DNA of 35,079 nt, taken from the NCBI GenBank assembly GCA_910585725.1, contig CAJUFA010000032.1, positions 1 through 35,079 on the forward strand. The letters run 5' to 3'. The DNA comes from an uncultured Dorea sp. Lineage in GTDB: Bacteria; Bacillota; Clostridia; Lachnospirales; Lachnospiraceae. The notes under the pieces are model-generated. The model was given only the letters and a program-made list of their open reading frames with translations. It was not told where the DNA came from and searched no databases. This document shows, in pieces, positions 1-8,138 of the stretch; within the stretch, counting starts at the first letter, position 1; every line of letters begins with the position of its first letter. The position numbers were made by a program, and so were the translations under genes.

Positions 1-1228
1 GCCTTATTTTTACAGTATTCTTAATTATATCATAGTCAAACCATTTCGTGTAGGGTTTTTTCGGAAATATTCTCTTATCTTCCGTTCTGTCAAATACCTT
101 CCACCTTATTCTGCCCTTTTCTTCCCCTGAAAAATTACAGACGTGCATTTTCTGACAGTCAGCCGGCCAAGGCAGCTCTTCTGTTCCGTCTCTTCCTGTC
201 AGAACAATCTCCCTGCCCTCGTCTTTCTCCGGCGATTCCGGCGCCTCTCCTGATGATACAAAAAATTCTACTCCTTCATAACATCGGACGGCGCAGATAC
301 CATAGGGCAGATTCGCCTGTCGCCCGACTTGTTTTTCCAGAAGTTCTTCAAGCATTCTGATATGGATCATCTCAATGTCTTTTCTCCTGCCCGCAGCATG
401 ACAGAGCAGTTCATGGAGCAGATTAGACCGAAGTACTTCCGGTACCTTACAGAACTGACTTCTATCAAGCAGAATCCTGCCGTCCTCCCTATACTGTACA
501 CTCTTTTTCATATAACGCCGGATCTCTTGTTCCACGTACGCCCCCAGCATACGCGCCTGCTCCATCGCCTCGGACATATGGACGACGCTTCGGCTGTTGA
601 CACACTCTTCCAGGTATGGCATCACATGCCTGCGTATTCGGTTCCTGGTATAATCGTCTTCCAGATTCGTCTCATCCACGCAGTACTCTATCCCGCGTTC
701 CTTAAGGTAAGTCTCTATCTCACCCCTCCTCAGACACAGCAGCGGCCGTATAAAAACCCCCGCAACCGGCGCTATACCGCCAAGTCCTTTAATACCGCAT
801 CCCCGGCAAAGATTCCAAATCAGAGTCTCCGCATTATCATCCTGATGATGCGCAAGAGCCACTTTCGTTCCATGCTCTTCTTCCATGGCTTTCCGGAAAC
901 ATTCCCGGCGGACGTCTCTTCCGGCCTCCTCAATTGTAAGCCTCATTTTACCCGCATATGATTTCACATCTTCCCGGAAGACTCTGCACCGGATTCCTCG
1001 TTCCTTGCACACTTTCTCCACATAAGCCGCATCCGCATCCGCCGCCTCTCCCCGAAGCCCGTGATGCACATGCGCGGCAACAACGGAATATCCCGCCTCC
1101 TTTGCAAATTCTATAAGCGTCAAAAGCAGGCATATGGAATCCGCGCCTCCCGATACACCTGCAATAATTCTATCTCCTTGTTCCAGCATCCCATAACGCC
1201 GGATATATTCCCTGACTTTCCAATACAT
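1..1228 (-). CDS. tilS: tRNA(Ile)-lysidine synthase TilS (3' end outside window)
   Basis: TilS ligates lysine to cytidine-34 of the CAU-anticodon tRNA-Ile using ATP, converting it to an AUA reader. I translated this frame by hand from an ATG at 1228; it stays open to the left edge (about 409 codons). The PP-loop ATPase motif SGGADS is at residues 26-31, followed by a motif HVHHGLRGEAADADA typical of TilS and later AHHQDDNAET. The C-terminal domain is recognisable by PYTKWFDYD close to the left edge, so only the last few dozen residues should be missing. A GAAAGG Shine-Dalgarno lies about 8 nt before the ATG. It follows spoIIE on the same strand with an 85-nt gap, the order known from Bacillus and Clostridia (spoIIE-tilS-hpt-ftsH). 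The start could be a few codons further upstream; the identification is secure. Confidence 0.93.
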   Translation of the reverse strand, partial: MYWKVREYIRRYGMLEQGDRIIAGVSGGADSICLLLTLIEFAKEAGYSVVAAHVHHGLRGEAADADAAYVEKVCKERGIRCRVFREDVKSYAGKMRLTIEEAGRDVRRECFRKAMEEEHGTKVALAHHQDDNAETLIWNLCRGCGIKGLGGIAPVAGVFIRPLLCLRRGEIETYLKERGIEYCVDETNLEDDYTRNRIRRHVMPYLEECVNSRSVVHMSEAMEQARMLGAYVEQEIRRYMKKSVQYREDGRILLDRSQFCKVPEVLRSNLLHELLCHAAGRRKDIEMIHIRMLEELLEKQVGRQANLPYGICAVRCYEGVEFFVSSGEAPESPEKDEGREIVLTGRDGTEELPWPADCQKMHVCNFSGEEKGRIRWKVFDRTEDKRIFPKKPYTKWFDYDIIKNTVKIR

Positions 1229-1313
1229 CCCTTTCGCCTTTCTCTTCTGTCGATTCTCTTCCTTTTCTACTATAATATAGGTCAACGCCAAAATGCAAGG
1301 AACTATAAGAAAG

Positions 1314-2717
1314 TTATAGTCCCCAGATACCCACGACCATCACGGTCATATCGTCCACCGGAACTTCTTCCGTCCACTCAAGCACCTTTTCCAAGATGCT
1401 GTGCGCCATCTCCTTCGGATTCACTATATCCGTCTCTTTTATAAAATCGCACAGCAGCGTCTCCTGCTCTCCCACCGGCAGCGCGTCCAGCACACCGTCC
1501 GTTACCATGATCACATAATCCCCGGACTGCATCTTTCTGACTACTGTCTCAAGTTCCAATTCCTGGATCACTCCCACCGGCAGCGTCGTGGAGGTAATCG
1601 TCTCAACCGAATCCTTCCTCTTGACAAATGTGGTTGACGCCCCCGCCTTCACAAATTCACAAGTTCCGCTGTACAAGTCGAACAGACTGACGTCAATTGT
1701 AGAGAAACGCACCTCTTCCCGTCCGATCACCAACGCCGTATTCATCATCTGAATTGCCGTTATGATCGGGAATCCCGCTTCCAACAGTTCTTCCAGCATC
1801 TCTACTACCATCTTGCTCTCCTGGAACGCCTTTTCTCCCGATCCCATTCCGTCGGATAACGCGATTCCCTTCTTCCCTCCCGGAAGATCCGTCATAAGAA
1901 ACGTATCCCCGGATATCTTCTCACATCCCTTTCCTATCTTTGCCACGCCCTGCAGCGTATGAAACTTTGCGCTCTCCACACATGCGACCGTACAGTACTC
2001 CTCGCCGATAATCGGACGCTCGCCCATCTGCGGAGCCATCGTCCGCCCCGTACAGCTTCCCACAAGGGACGCCAGTTCCTTTGTTGCAATCACACGCCCC
2101 TTCATCGCTTTAAGCGTCAGATGAATCTCATATTTCCCCTGCGAAGTCATATAAAACACAGAGGAAAGCATCTTCGCTCCATCCTTCTTAAGCTGTGTCT
2201 TCAGCCGTTTCTCCAGATGCTCATCTTCGAAGATCCCCGCATCCAATTCCCGTGTCGTATGCTGCAACATCTCGGCAAAACGATTCAGCTGCTCCGCATA
2301 TCCTTCACGGTTCTGCACGATCTTATTACTCCACATCATGATTTTCTTTGCATTTTCGTAAGTTTCCAAAGTCTCTCTCAAGAAACGCGGCGCCCTGATA
2401 CATCTCTTCTGAAGGCTCCTCTTCAATTCTACATTCAACTCTGCGCCGTACTCCTCTACCGTACACAAAATCTCATAGAGCATCTGATATGCGTGCAGCC
2501 TGTTCTCCCCCAGACACTTATCTTTCTTTTCGCAATTCTCACATACTTTGCCCTTAACCTTCAAAAACATCTCTTCTACTTCATCTTTTGAAAATGTCCC
2601 CTTATATTCCTCCAGTGTAAGAAATGTTTTTGACAAATGTACCAGCGAATCTGCAAACTTGTCCATCTGTATGACATACGGATTGATAAAAGTATCTCTT
2701 TCTTTTACTTCTGCCAT
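1314..2717 (-). CDS. spoIIE: SpoIIE-type PP2C phosphatase, short cytosolic form
   Basis: SpoIIE dephosphorylates the anti-anti-sigma factor SpoIIAA in the forespore and so activates sigma-F. The 467-residue product has the PP2C domain in its second half with metal-binding aspartates visible at D289 (SDGMGSGEKA), D407 (TDGVLDA) and D455-D456 (VDDMT). A cysteine cluster (C59, C62, C68) in the first quarter resembles the region before the phosphatase in longer SpoIIE proteins. The usual SpoIIE is about 800 residues with some ten N-terminal membrane helices; here no hydrophobic segment is present, so the protein should be soluble or docked by a partner. SD AGGGGAG lies 6 nt before the ATG. The position between divIC and tilS supports spoIIE rather than a generic PP2C regulator. 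A strong terminator separates it from divIC, so it should have its own promoter. Confidence 0.85.
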   Translation of the reverse strand: MAEVKERDTFINPYVIQMDKFADSLVHLSKTFLTLEEYKGTFSKDEVEEMFLKVKGKVCENCEKKDKCLGENRLHAYQMLYEILCTVEEYGAELNVELKRSLQKRCIRAPRFLRETLETYENAKKIMMWSNKIVQNREGYAEQLNRFAEMLQHTTRELDAGIFEDEHLEKRLKTQLKKDGAKMLSSVFYMTSQGKYEIHLTLKAMKGRVIATKELASLVGSCTGRTMAPQMGERPIIGEEYCTVACVESAKFHTLQGVAKIGKGCEKISGDTFLMTDLPGGKKGIALSDGMGSGEKAFQESKMVVEMLEELLEAGFPIITAIQMMNTALVIGREEVRFSTIDVSLFDLYSGTCEFVKAGASTTFVKRKDSVETITSTTLPVGVIQELELETVVRKMQSGDYVIMVTDGVLDALPVGEQETLLCDFIKETDIVNPKEMAHSILEKVLEWTEEVPVDDMTVMVVGIWGL

Positions 2718-2743
2718 CTCCTACTCCCCTTTCAATGGTTTTC

Positions 2744-2781
2744 AAAAAATAAAAAGCCTTAGGAATCATCTCCTAAAGCTT
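2744..2781 (-). terminator. Rho-independent terminator after divIC
   Basis: Arms 2771-2781 and 2754-2764 form an 11-bp stem (one G-U pair) with a 6-nt loop. On the minus strand the stem is followed by TTTTTATTTTTT. It lies between divIC and spoIIE and should end the hup-side transcript before spoIIE. Confidence 0.88.
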
Positions 2782-2793
2782 ATCATCTGTCGG

Positions 2794-3117
2794 TTATTCA
2801 GCCCTCAATATAATCTCATCCTCGTGAATCAGTCCCAACTTCTCCTTTGCCACATCTTCTACATACTCGTCAGTTCCTACGTATTCACTAAGTTCCTTTA
2901 TCTCTTTCGTACGCGCCTTTTCCTCCTTAAGCTGCTGCTTAAGCTCCTGTTCCTGCACCTGGTACTCCGCTTCTTTCGCTCTCAGCGATATACTGCTCAT
3001 AGACACGACAATAAACAGCAACAGCACGACAGCGCTTATTGCAAAAACACTCCTCCTATGACGCTGTATGCGCCATCTCGAACGTCTCTTCGAACGTCTT
3101 CGTAATATACGTTTCAT
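2794..3117 (-). CDS. divIC: Septum formation initiator DivIC/FtsB-like
   Basis: This small divisome protein stabilises FtsL and the septal peptidoglycan machinery. From the ATG at 3117 the product is 107 residues: a very basic cytosolic head (RRRSKRRSRWR), one transmembrane helix (SVFAISAVVLLLFIVVS) and a predicted coiled coil rich in E, K and Q, then the conserved tail around YVEDVAKEKLGLI typical of the DivIC/FtsB family. An in-frame GTG at 3129 would add four residues, but the AAGG Shine-Dalgarno abuts it and is properly spaced (9 nt) only for the ATG. It is the expected neighbour of yabQ and spoIIE. Confidence 0.9.
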   Translation of the reverse strand: MKRILRRRSKRRSRWRIQRHRRSVFAISAVVLLLFIVVSMSSISLRAKEAEYQVQEQELKQQLKEEKARTKEIKELSEYVGTDEYVEDVAKEKLGLIHEDEIILRAE

Positions 3118-3202
3118 ATAATTTTTCACCCTTACGCCGATACCCCACCGGCAGATACTCTCCCTCTTATCTTCTTTATCTTAGCTTTTTTCTCCTCTTT
3201 TA

Positions 3203-3535
3203 TCAAGCCCTGGAGGATAAATCTTTCTCCTTATTGCCGTAGATTTTTTTTATTAGTTTTCCGGCGCCATTCAGAAATACAGACATCAAAATCACTCCAA
3301 GTACAACACCTAGTAGAAAATACCAGCGTATACTACCATCGCTTGTATGGTAAATCTGCACAAACATATAGACGGCCGAACCAATCCAGAAAACCATATC
3401 CTCCGCGCCGATCGCCGCAAGCCGATGCGCAACAATTCTTCTGAAGCAGCGGATACACTGATAAACCAAACACACGATTGCTCCGGACAACACCGCAACC
3501 AGAAATACCACCATCTCTTCTTTAATTCCTGGCAT
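3203..3535 (-). CDS. yabQ: Spore cortex protein YabQ
   Basis: YabQ is a membrane protein needed for spore cortex formation, made in the mother cell. The 110-residue product has several hydrophobic helices (for example VFLVAVLSGAIVCLVY near the start and WYFLLGVVLGVILMSVF near the end) separated by a basic loop, as in the family. The open frame begins further upstream, but the ATG at 3535 has SD AGGTGA at the right distance and lies 4 nt after the yabP stop, so I chose it. It is in the usual place between yabP and divIC. Confidence 0.85.
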   Translation of the reverse strand: MPGIKEEMVVFLVAVLSGAIVCLVYQCIRCFRRIVAHRLAAIGAEDMVFWIGSAVYMFVQIYHTSDGSIRWYFLLGVVLGVILMSVFLNGAGKLIKKIYGNKEKDLSSRA

Positions 3536-3539
3536 AGTA

Positions 3540-3824
3540 TCACCTGAACAGCTTAGACAACAGATTATCCTGCTGTTTCCCTTGTCCATGAACATCCGAA
3601 TAAGCGACGCTGTCTATATTCCCGGCAAGATCCACCTCGCCCTTCTCCACACTAAGACGGTTCACATGCAGATCCGTCCCCTTTACCATCATCATCCCCT
3701 GCTCTGTCTCCAGCAGGATCTCATTCAGATCAAAAGATAATACGTCAATCACTCCCGTCACGAGACTCGTCTTGCGGTTATTGATCACCAGTTTATGATT
3801 TTTCTGTACGGTTCTTTCTTCCAT
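3540..3824 (-). CDS. yabP: Sporulation protein YabP
   Basis: YabP is required for spore cortex or coat assembly. The 94-residue product contains the family pattern: a beta-rich core starting HKLVINNRKTSLVTGV, then VLSFDLNEILLETEQG and KGTDLHVNRLSVEKGEV. It has no signal peptide or membrane helix. I chose ATG 3824, about 12 nt after SD AGAAAGG; the in-frame GTG at 3833 lies only 3 nt from that SD. Its stop is 4 nt before the yabQ start, implying translational coupling. It lies downstream of rqcP as in other sporulating Firmicutes. Confidence 0.88.
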   Translation of the reverse strand: MEERTVQKNHKLVINNRKTSLVTGVIDVLSFDLNEILLETEQGMMMVKGTDLHVNRLSVEKGEVDLAGNIDSVAYSDVHGQGKQQDNLLSKLFR

Positions 3825-3873
3825 GCGCTTCACAACCTTTCTTAATAATCATATGAAAGGTTACGCCCATTTA

Positions 3874-4113
3874 TTACAAATATTTGAACAAGTCTTTTGC
3901 TTCTTCCTTCTTCGTCGTCTCCTGAATATCAAGAACTTCCACTTTCACCGTCTTCGTCCCGAACTGAATCTCTATGATATCGCCCACCTTAACCTTAACC
4001 GACGCTTTCGCCACCTGCCCGTTTACCGACACACGCCCTGCGTCGCAAGCTTCATTTGCCACCGTTCTACGCTTAATCAGACGTGACACTTTAAGAAACT
4101 TATCTAACCGCAT
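3874..4113 (-). CDS. rqcP: RqcP (YabO), S4-domain ribosome quality-control factor
   Basis: RqcP binds the 50S subunit with RqcH and supports poly-alanine tailing of stalled nascent chains. The 79-residue product is almost entirely one S4 RNA-binding domain: MRLDKFLKVSRLIKRRTVAN, then GRVSVNGQVAKASVKVKVGD and a short basic/acidic tail. Length and motif match RqcP/YabO (Hsp15-like) rather than the larger S4 proteins. SD GGAGG is 7 nt before the ATG. It sits between hup and yabP, the usual position (yabO-yabP-yabQ-divIC). Confidence 0.92.
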   Translation of the reverse strand: MRLDKFLKVSRLIKRRTVANEACDAGRVSVNGQVAKASVKVKVGDIIEIQFGTKTVKVEVLDIQETTKKEEAKDLFKYL

Positions 4114-4210
4114 CTCTTTTCCTCCAATCCTGTTTCTCTTTTTCTTCTTATTTTTATTCCTTATTGTTTCTGCCGGCTGTCTTCTATTCTAATCAGCCCC
4201 GCCTCAGCGC

Positions 4211-4255
4211 ACAATAAAGGACGCCTCAAGCCTTACCAGACTCTTAAAGCGTCCT
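4211..4255 (-). terminator. Stem-loop after hup
   Basis: Perfect 7-bp arms AGGACGC (4218-4224) and GCGTCCT (4249-4255) enclose a 24-nt loop and are followed on the minus strand by TTTATTGT. This would end the abundant hup mRNA. The weak U-tract may allow read-through into rqcP. Confidence 0.6.
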
Positions 4256-4285
4256 GATCCCCCAATTTTTATATAGTTACCCGAA

Positions 4286-4561
4286 TTATGCGTTAACAGC
4301 GTCTTTTAATGCCTTACCAGCTTTAAACTTAGGAGCTTTGCATGCTTCAATGCTCATTGTCTTACCCGTCTGCGGATTTCTTCCTTCTCTTGCCGCTCTC
4401 TTGCTGACTTCAAATGTACCAAATCCAACCAATTGAACTTTGTGCTCCTTCTTTAATTCTTCTGTTACTACATCAATAAAAGCCTTTAACGCTTTTTCAG
4501 AATCCTTCTTAGATAATTCTGCCTGGTCAGCAATCGCTGCTACTAATTCTGTTTTGTTCAT
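4286..4561 (-). CDS. hup: Histone-like DNA-binding protein HU
   Basis: HU is a nucleoid-associated dimer that bends DNA without strong sequence preference. The 91-residue product shows the full HU/IHF pattern: MNKTELVAAIADQAELSKKD, VVTEELKKEHKVQLVGFGTF, the DNA-binding arm with RAAREGRNPQTGK (the conserved proline that intercalates in DNA is in GRNPQTG), and a C-terminal helix. SD GAGGAAA precedes the ATG. It has its own near-consensus promoter and a stem-loop, so it is probably a highly expressed single-gene transcript with some read-through into rqcP. Confidence 0.97.
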   Translation of the reverse strand: MNKTELVAAIADQAELSKKDSEKALKAFIDVVTEELKKEHKVQLVGFGTFEVSKRAAREGRNPQTGKTMSIEACKAPKFKAGKALKDAVNA

Positions 4562-4660
4562 GGATAATTTCCTCCTCTTGTTTCACATAGAATCCCTTAT
4601 TTTATTCTATTATCTTGAATACGACATCCGTGCAAACCGCACAAAACGCCTGTAATTAAA

Positions 4661-4689
4661 GTTATAAACGCTTTCAAGATAAATGTCAA
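4661..4689 (-). promoter_or_regulatory. Sigma-A-type promoter of hup
   Basis: On the minus strand, TTGACA (4684-4689), a 17-nt spacer and TATAAC (4661-4666) give a near-consensus vegetative promoter reading toward hup. The expected start is near 4654, leaving a leader of about 90 nt. Confidence 0.82.
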
Positions 4690-4713
4690 GGCAAATTCTA
4701 AGTTTTCCCGTAT

Positions 4714-5703
4714 TTACAGATGAAAAGCAAATATTTCCTCTAAAAACCGCCTTTTTTCCTCTGTCTGACGGATTGCAATATCCAATTTTTCTATACTCTT
4801 TACCGATATCCACGCTTTATTTGAATGATAGTAAGAATTTGCTATTTTCCAAAATTTTTCAGGATAACAGAGCCGGATTCTAAGATACTCAATTTCTTCT
4901 TTTGTAAGCGGACGTACCGCCGAATATGCATTCAGCATATTATCTCCCAAACGTACCTTCCATCCCTGCTTTTCCATCACTTTCCGCAAAAAATAATAAA
5001 AATCTTCCACCTGCAGGTCTCTTTTAAATTTTTCAAAATTCGTCACGGCAATATGACCTCCCGGAAGCATCAGAATATTATGATAATTATATTCTCCATG
5101 CGTCATACATCCGCTCTCTATACTCTCCTTGTAGATTCTGTCATAATTCGATTTTTTCAGCTGCTCCTCTGCTGCCTGCGCCCATTGATACATCTGCTCA
5201 TAATACTTTAAAAAAGCCGTTTCAAACGCGCCCTTAGGCGATATTCCGCGCATAAATCGACGAACCTTCTTTAATTCCCGGTTATGACGCAGATATTCCT
5301 CTCCCATATGATCTCCCGGCGCCGCAGGCTGATCAAAGCTATATTTCATCAGCACGTGCAGTTTGGCGAGGTTCCCTGCCGCCGCCAGCAGCTCCGCCGG
5401 TTTTTTAACATCACACTCCCGACCCTGAAACCAGAATTTCAGCAGATATTGCTTTCCTTCCTCCGATGATGCCAGGTATTCCCCTTCTTTGGTTAACATG
5501 AGCCGATCTGTATGGGTATATCCCTGTTCCAAAAGATATTCATGCAGCTCATACAACGCAGGAATACGTCTCTTTGACACCTTCACTTCCTTCAAAAGCA
5601 TCAGCCCTCGATCTGTGTCGCATAAAACAGCACCCCTTGTTTTGCGGGTGCCGCTGACTTCTATATTATACTGTTCTAATACATTTAGTTCATACTCCTG
5701 CAT
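4714..5703 (-). CDS. CotS-family spore coat kinase-like protein
   Basis: This 329-residue protein belongs to the CotS/YutH/YsxE group within the protein kinase-like (APH/choline kinase) fold, associated with the spore coat. Visible are an ATP-lobe lysine context (LMLLKEVKVSKRR), the catalytic-loop motif HGEYNYHNIL and the metal-loop motif TNFEKFKRD. In active APH-type kinases these read HGDxxxxN and DFD; here Asp is replaced by Glu in the first and by Asn in the second, so phosphotransfer may be weak or absent. Three starts are in frame (GTG 5718, ATG 5709, ATG 5703); SD AGGGG at 5710-5714 is well spaced only for 5703. It lies alone between cca and hup. No membrane segment or signal peptide is seen. 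Confidence 0.78.
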   Translation of the reverse strand: MQEYELNVLEQYNIEVSGTRKTRGAVLCDTDRGLMLLKEVKVSKRRIPALYELHEYLLEQGYTHTDRLMLTKEGEYLASSEEGKQYLLKFWFQGRECDVKKPAELLAAAGNLAKLHVLMKYSFDQPAAPGDHMGEEYLRHNRELKKVRRFMRGISPKGAFETAFLKYYEQMYQWAQAAEEQLKKSNYDRIYKESIESGCMTHGEYNYHNILMLPGGHIAVTNFEKFKRDLQVEDFYYFLRKVMEKQGWKVRLGDNMLNAYSAVRPLTKEEIEYLRIRLCYPEKFWKIANSYYHSNKAWISVKSIEKLDIAIRQTEEKRRFLEEIFAFHL

Positions 5704-5794
5704 ATCCATCCCCTGCACTTATATTACATATTCTCTCTAACGTATGATTTGGGAATGAAATATATGCCTCTGATATCATAAAAAATAGATTCTC

Positions 5795-7120
5795 TTACAA
5801 TCTTCGCAGCAATTCTTCTTTTTCATTCAGCTCGGGATTCTCTATCACCAGCTCTAACAGCTCTTTAAGCTTCGCCCCAATCTCCTTTCCCGGAGACATC
5901 CCCGCATTGATCAGATCCCGCCCGTCCACCGCAAGATCTTTCAGCGACACGCACTGTTTCATACGGCAGATCTCCCGGTACAGCTCTTCGATCTCGTCCA
6001 TGTTCCGTATCTTCTCGTCCCTCAAATAGGTACTCTGCGCCAGCACGTCTGCGCGCCGTACTTCCATATACAGCGGAAACAATTCCTCTCCGATCTTATT
6101 CATGGCGCGCCGGACATTCCTTGCCGCCGCAGGCATACGATAATCATGGTAATAAACCAGCCGGGATACCTTATTCAAAGTATCATTATCGAACTTCAGC
6201 CTCTTTAGTATGCGCTTTGTAATCTCATAGCTCTCTGCAGCATGCTTCTTAAAGTGCGCCACGCCGTCCTCATCTACCGTCTTGAGGGCAGGCTTTCCCA
6301 TATCATGCAGCAGCATGGTCAGCCTTAACACTTTATCCCCGCGTATATTCTTCATGGCATGCAGCGTATGTTCTCCCACAGAATAGATATGGTGAGGCGT
6401 CTCCTGTTCCGTATCCATGATACGGTCAAATTCCGGCAGAAATATCTTCGTAATCCCCAACTCATATGCGTCCCTAAGCAGTTCCGGCCGGTCCGATACC
6501 AACATCTTGATAAGCTCCACCTGTATCCGTTCAGCACTGATCTTCTCAAGCGTCGGCGCAAGAGCGCTCATCCCCTGCTTCGTATCCTTGTCAATTTCAA
6601 ATCCTAACTGCGCGGCGAACCTGATCCCCCTCAGAATCCTAAGCGCATCTTCCGCAAAACGCTCTTCCGCATCTCCCACACACCTAATTACACCCTTTTT
6701 CAGATCTGAAATACCGTCGAAGATATCTACCAGTCCCTCCGTCTCGTTATATGCCATGGCATTGATCGTAAAGTCCCGCCTTAATAGATCCTCCCTGAGA
6801 TTCCTTGTGAAACTCACTTCTTTCGGGTGACGGCCATCCTCATACTTTCCGTCAATCCTGTATGTCGTTACCTCAAATCCTTCCTCTCCCATAAGCACCG
6901 TAACCGTACCATGTTCAATCCCGGTGTCAAATGTTTTACGGAACAATCCCTTCGTCTCCTCAGGCGTCGCTGACGTCGTGATATCCCAATCCCCCGGCTC
7001 TCTTCCAAGAAGCGAATCCCGGATACATCCCCCCACTGCATATGCTTCATACCCGTGATCCTGTAATGTTGTAATAATCCTGTCCACTCTCTCAGGTAAC
7101 CGAATTCTCCGTTCTTCCAA
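5795..7120 (-). CDS. cca: CCA tRNA nucleotidyltransferase with HD domain
   Basis: The enzyme adds or repairs the 3' CCA end of tRNAs using CTP and ATP. The N-terminal nucleotidyltransferase domain shows AYAVGGCIRDSLLG (GG and RD motifs) and GDWDITTSA (the two metal-binding aspartates), followed by RRDFTINAMAY and the ERxxxE-type stretch FAEDALRILRGIRFAAQLGF. The middle carries an HD phosphohydrolase motif MLLHDMGKP, as in class II enzymes of Clostridia. I chose TTG 7120 because AGGGAGGG is 6 nt upstream; the in-frame ATG at 7138 has no Shine-Dalgarno. It is divergent from spmA across a 193-211 nt gap. Confidence 0.94.
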   Translation of the reverse strand: MEERRIRLPERVDRIITTLQDHGYEAYAVGGCIRDSLLGREPGDWDITTSATPEETKGLFRKTFDTGIEHGTVTVLMGEEGFEVTTYRIDGKYEDGRHPKEVSFTRNLREDLLRRDFTINAMAYNETEGLVDIFDGISDLKKGVIRCVGDAEERFAEDALRILRGIRFAAQLGFEIDKDTKQGMSALAPTLEKISAERIQVELIKMLVSDRPELLRDAYELGITKIFLPEFDRIMDTEQETPHHIYSVGEHTLHAMKNIRGDKVLRLTMLLHDMGKPALKTVDEDGVAHFKKHAAESYEITKRILKRLKFDNDTLNKVSRLVYYHDYRMPAAARNVRRAMNKIGEELFPLYMEVRRADVLAQSTYLRDEKIRNMDEIEELYREICRMKQCVSLKDLAVDGRDLINAGMSPGKEIGAKLKELLELVIENPELNEKEELLRRL

Positions 7121-7331
7121 TCTATTCCCTCCCTGCATACCATATTTGCCATTCCATATATATTAAAATAACCATTTTCTCTGTCTAAGACGGTCAAAGG
7201 CGCCGACCGCCCTGCCGTATATGATTACAGACATTTATTCTATCACAATATAATACGAAAATACACAGAATAATTCTATTCCTGCGGCAAAATGCATATG
7301 CTATAGACAAAAATATGTATAGGTATGGCAT

Positions 7332-7949
7332 ATGTTAAACTATCTATGGGCAGGTATGATACTTGTGGGCATCATATTCGCCGCTTTTACCGGACGGATG
7401 CCGGATATTACCAACGCCGCTCTTGATTCTTCCAAAGAGGCAATCACTCTATGTATCACTATGATGGGCGTTATGTCTTTCTGGGTCGGTTTGATGGAAA
7501 TTGCAGCAAAAGCAGGAATTATAACCTCTGCATCGCGAAAAATCCGCCCGCTGATTCGTTTCCTGTTCCCGGAACTTCCCGAAAACCATCCTGCACAGGA
7601 GCATATAACAACGAATATAATCGCCAATGTACTGGGGCTTGGATGGGCGGCAACTCCGGCCGGGCTTCGGGCGATGGAGGAGCTTTCTAAGCTGGAGGAA
7701 GACCGGAGAAAGAGACGGCTGCCGGGACCGGTGAGGAAGCGGGGGATCGCGAGTAATGAGATGTGTACGTTTCTGATTATTAATATCTCGTCTCTGCAGT
7801 TGATTCCGGTGAACGTGATCGCGTTCCGGAGTCAGTACGGGAGCGTGAATCCGGCCGGGATTGTGGGAGCGGGGATTATGGCTACGACGGTAAGTACGCT
7901 GGTGGCTGTGGTGTATTGTAAGATAATGGATGAAAGGCGGAGAGGATGA
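7332..7949 (+). CDS. spmA: Spore maturation protein SpmA (nucleoside-recognition membrane protein)
   Basis: SpmA with SpmB is needed for full dehydration of the spore core. The 205-residue product is hydrophobic with several helices (LNYLWAGMILVGIIFAAFTG at the start; NPAGIVGAGIMATTVSTLVAV near the end) and carries the family signatures GVMSFWVGLMEIAAKAG, NIIANVLGLGWAATPAGLRA and NEMCTFLIINISSLQLIP. The length is normal for SpmA, so this gene looks intact. It is the only long plus-strand gene in the left half. spmB, which normally follows immediately, is missing: the sequence after 7949 has no SpmB homology in any frame. The ATG has only a weak SD-like stretch (TAGGT). Confidence 0.9.
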   Translation: MLNYLWAGMILVGIIFAAFTGRMPDITNAALDSSKEAITLCITMMGVMSFWVGLMEIAAKAGIITSASRKIRPLIRFLFPELPENHPAQEHITTNIIANVLGLGWAATPAGLRAMEELSKLEEDRRKRRLPGPVRKRGIASNEMCTFLIINISSLQLIPVNVIAFRSQYGSVNPAGIVGAGIMATTVSTLVAVVYCKIMDERRRG

Positions 7950-7996
7950 GGCTTTTCGCTTTTATATGTTTTAACAGCCTGCGGGTGGATTCCCTG

Positions 7997-8025
7997 TGTA
8001 CAAAAATGCAGGGACAAAGTATAAA
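7997..8025 (+). promoter_or_regulatory. Promoter-like box, copy 1 (orphaned)
   Basis: TGTACA (7997-8002), a 17-nt spacer and TATAAA (8020-8025). 23 of 29 positions, including most of the spacer (AAAA-G-AGGGACA), match the box at 31468-31496 in front of the aldo/keto reductase. The flanks TCCCTG and CAGGGA form a 6-bp inverted repeat around the -35 region. It reads toward the broken gene stub at 8139. Confidence 0.55.
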
Positions 8026-8041
8026 GCCGACAAATAAAGAA

Positions 8042-8055
8042 TGGCGTCGACGCCA
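8042..8055. repeat. Perfect 14-bp palindrome in an orphan leader
   Basis: TGGCGTCGACGCCA is its own reverse complement. It lies between the promoter-like box and the gene stub, so it could be an operator or part of a leader structure. A second inverted repeat, GGAACGGC (8069-8076) with GCCGTTCC (8097-8104), follows. Confidence 0.6.
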
Positions 8056-8138
8056 CTCTGTTGGGAACGGAACGGCTGCGCCATTCATACGGAATTGCCG
8101 TTCCGATTTAACGAAATCTAAATTGGAGGGGTTCTGGC

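Noticed and set aside
329..961. Plus-strand 210-codon frame at the left edge
   Set aside because: Lies entirely opposite tilS, which has clear family motifs on the minus strand.
1268..1300. Possible promoter for tilS (TTGACC and TATTAT)
   Set aside because: The two boxes nearly touch instead of being ~17 nt apart; no acceptable pair was found.
1959..2591. Plus-strand 210-codon frame
   Set aside because: Antisense to spoIIE; composition is that of a shadow frame with many Leu, His and Arg.
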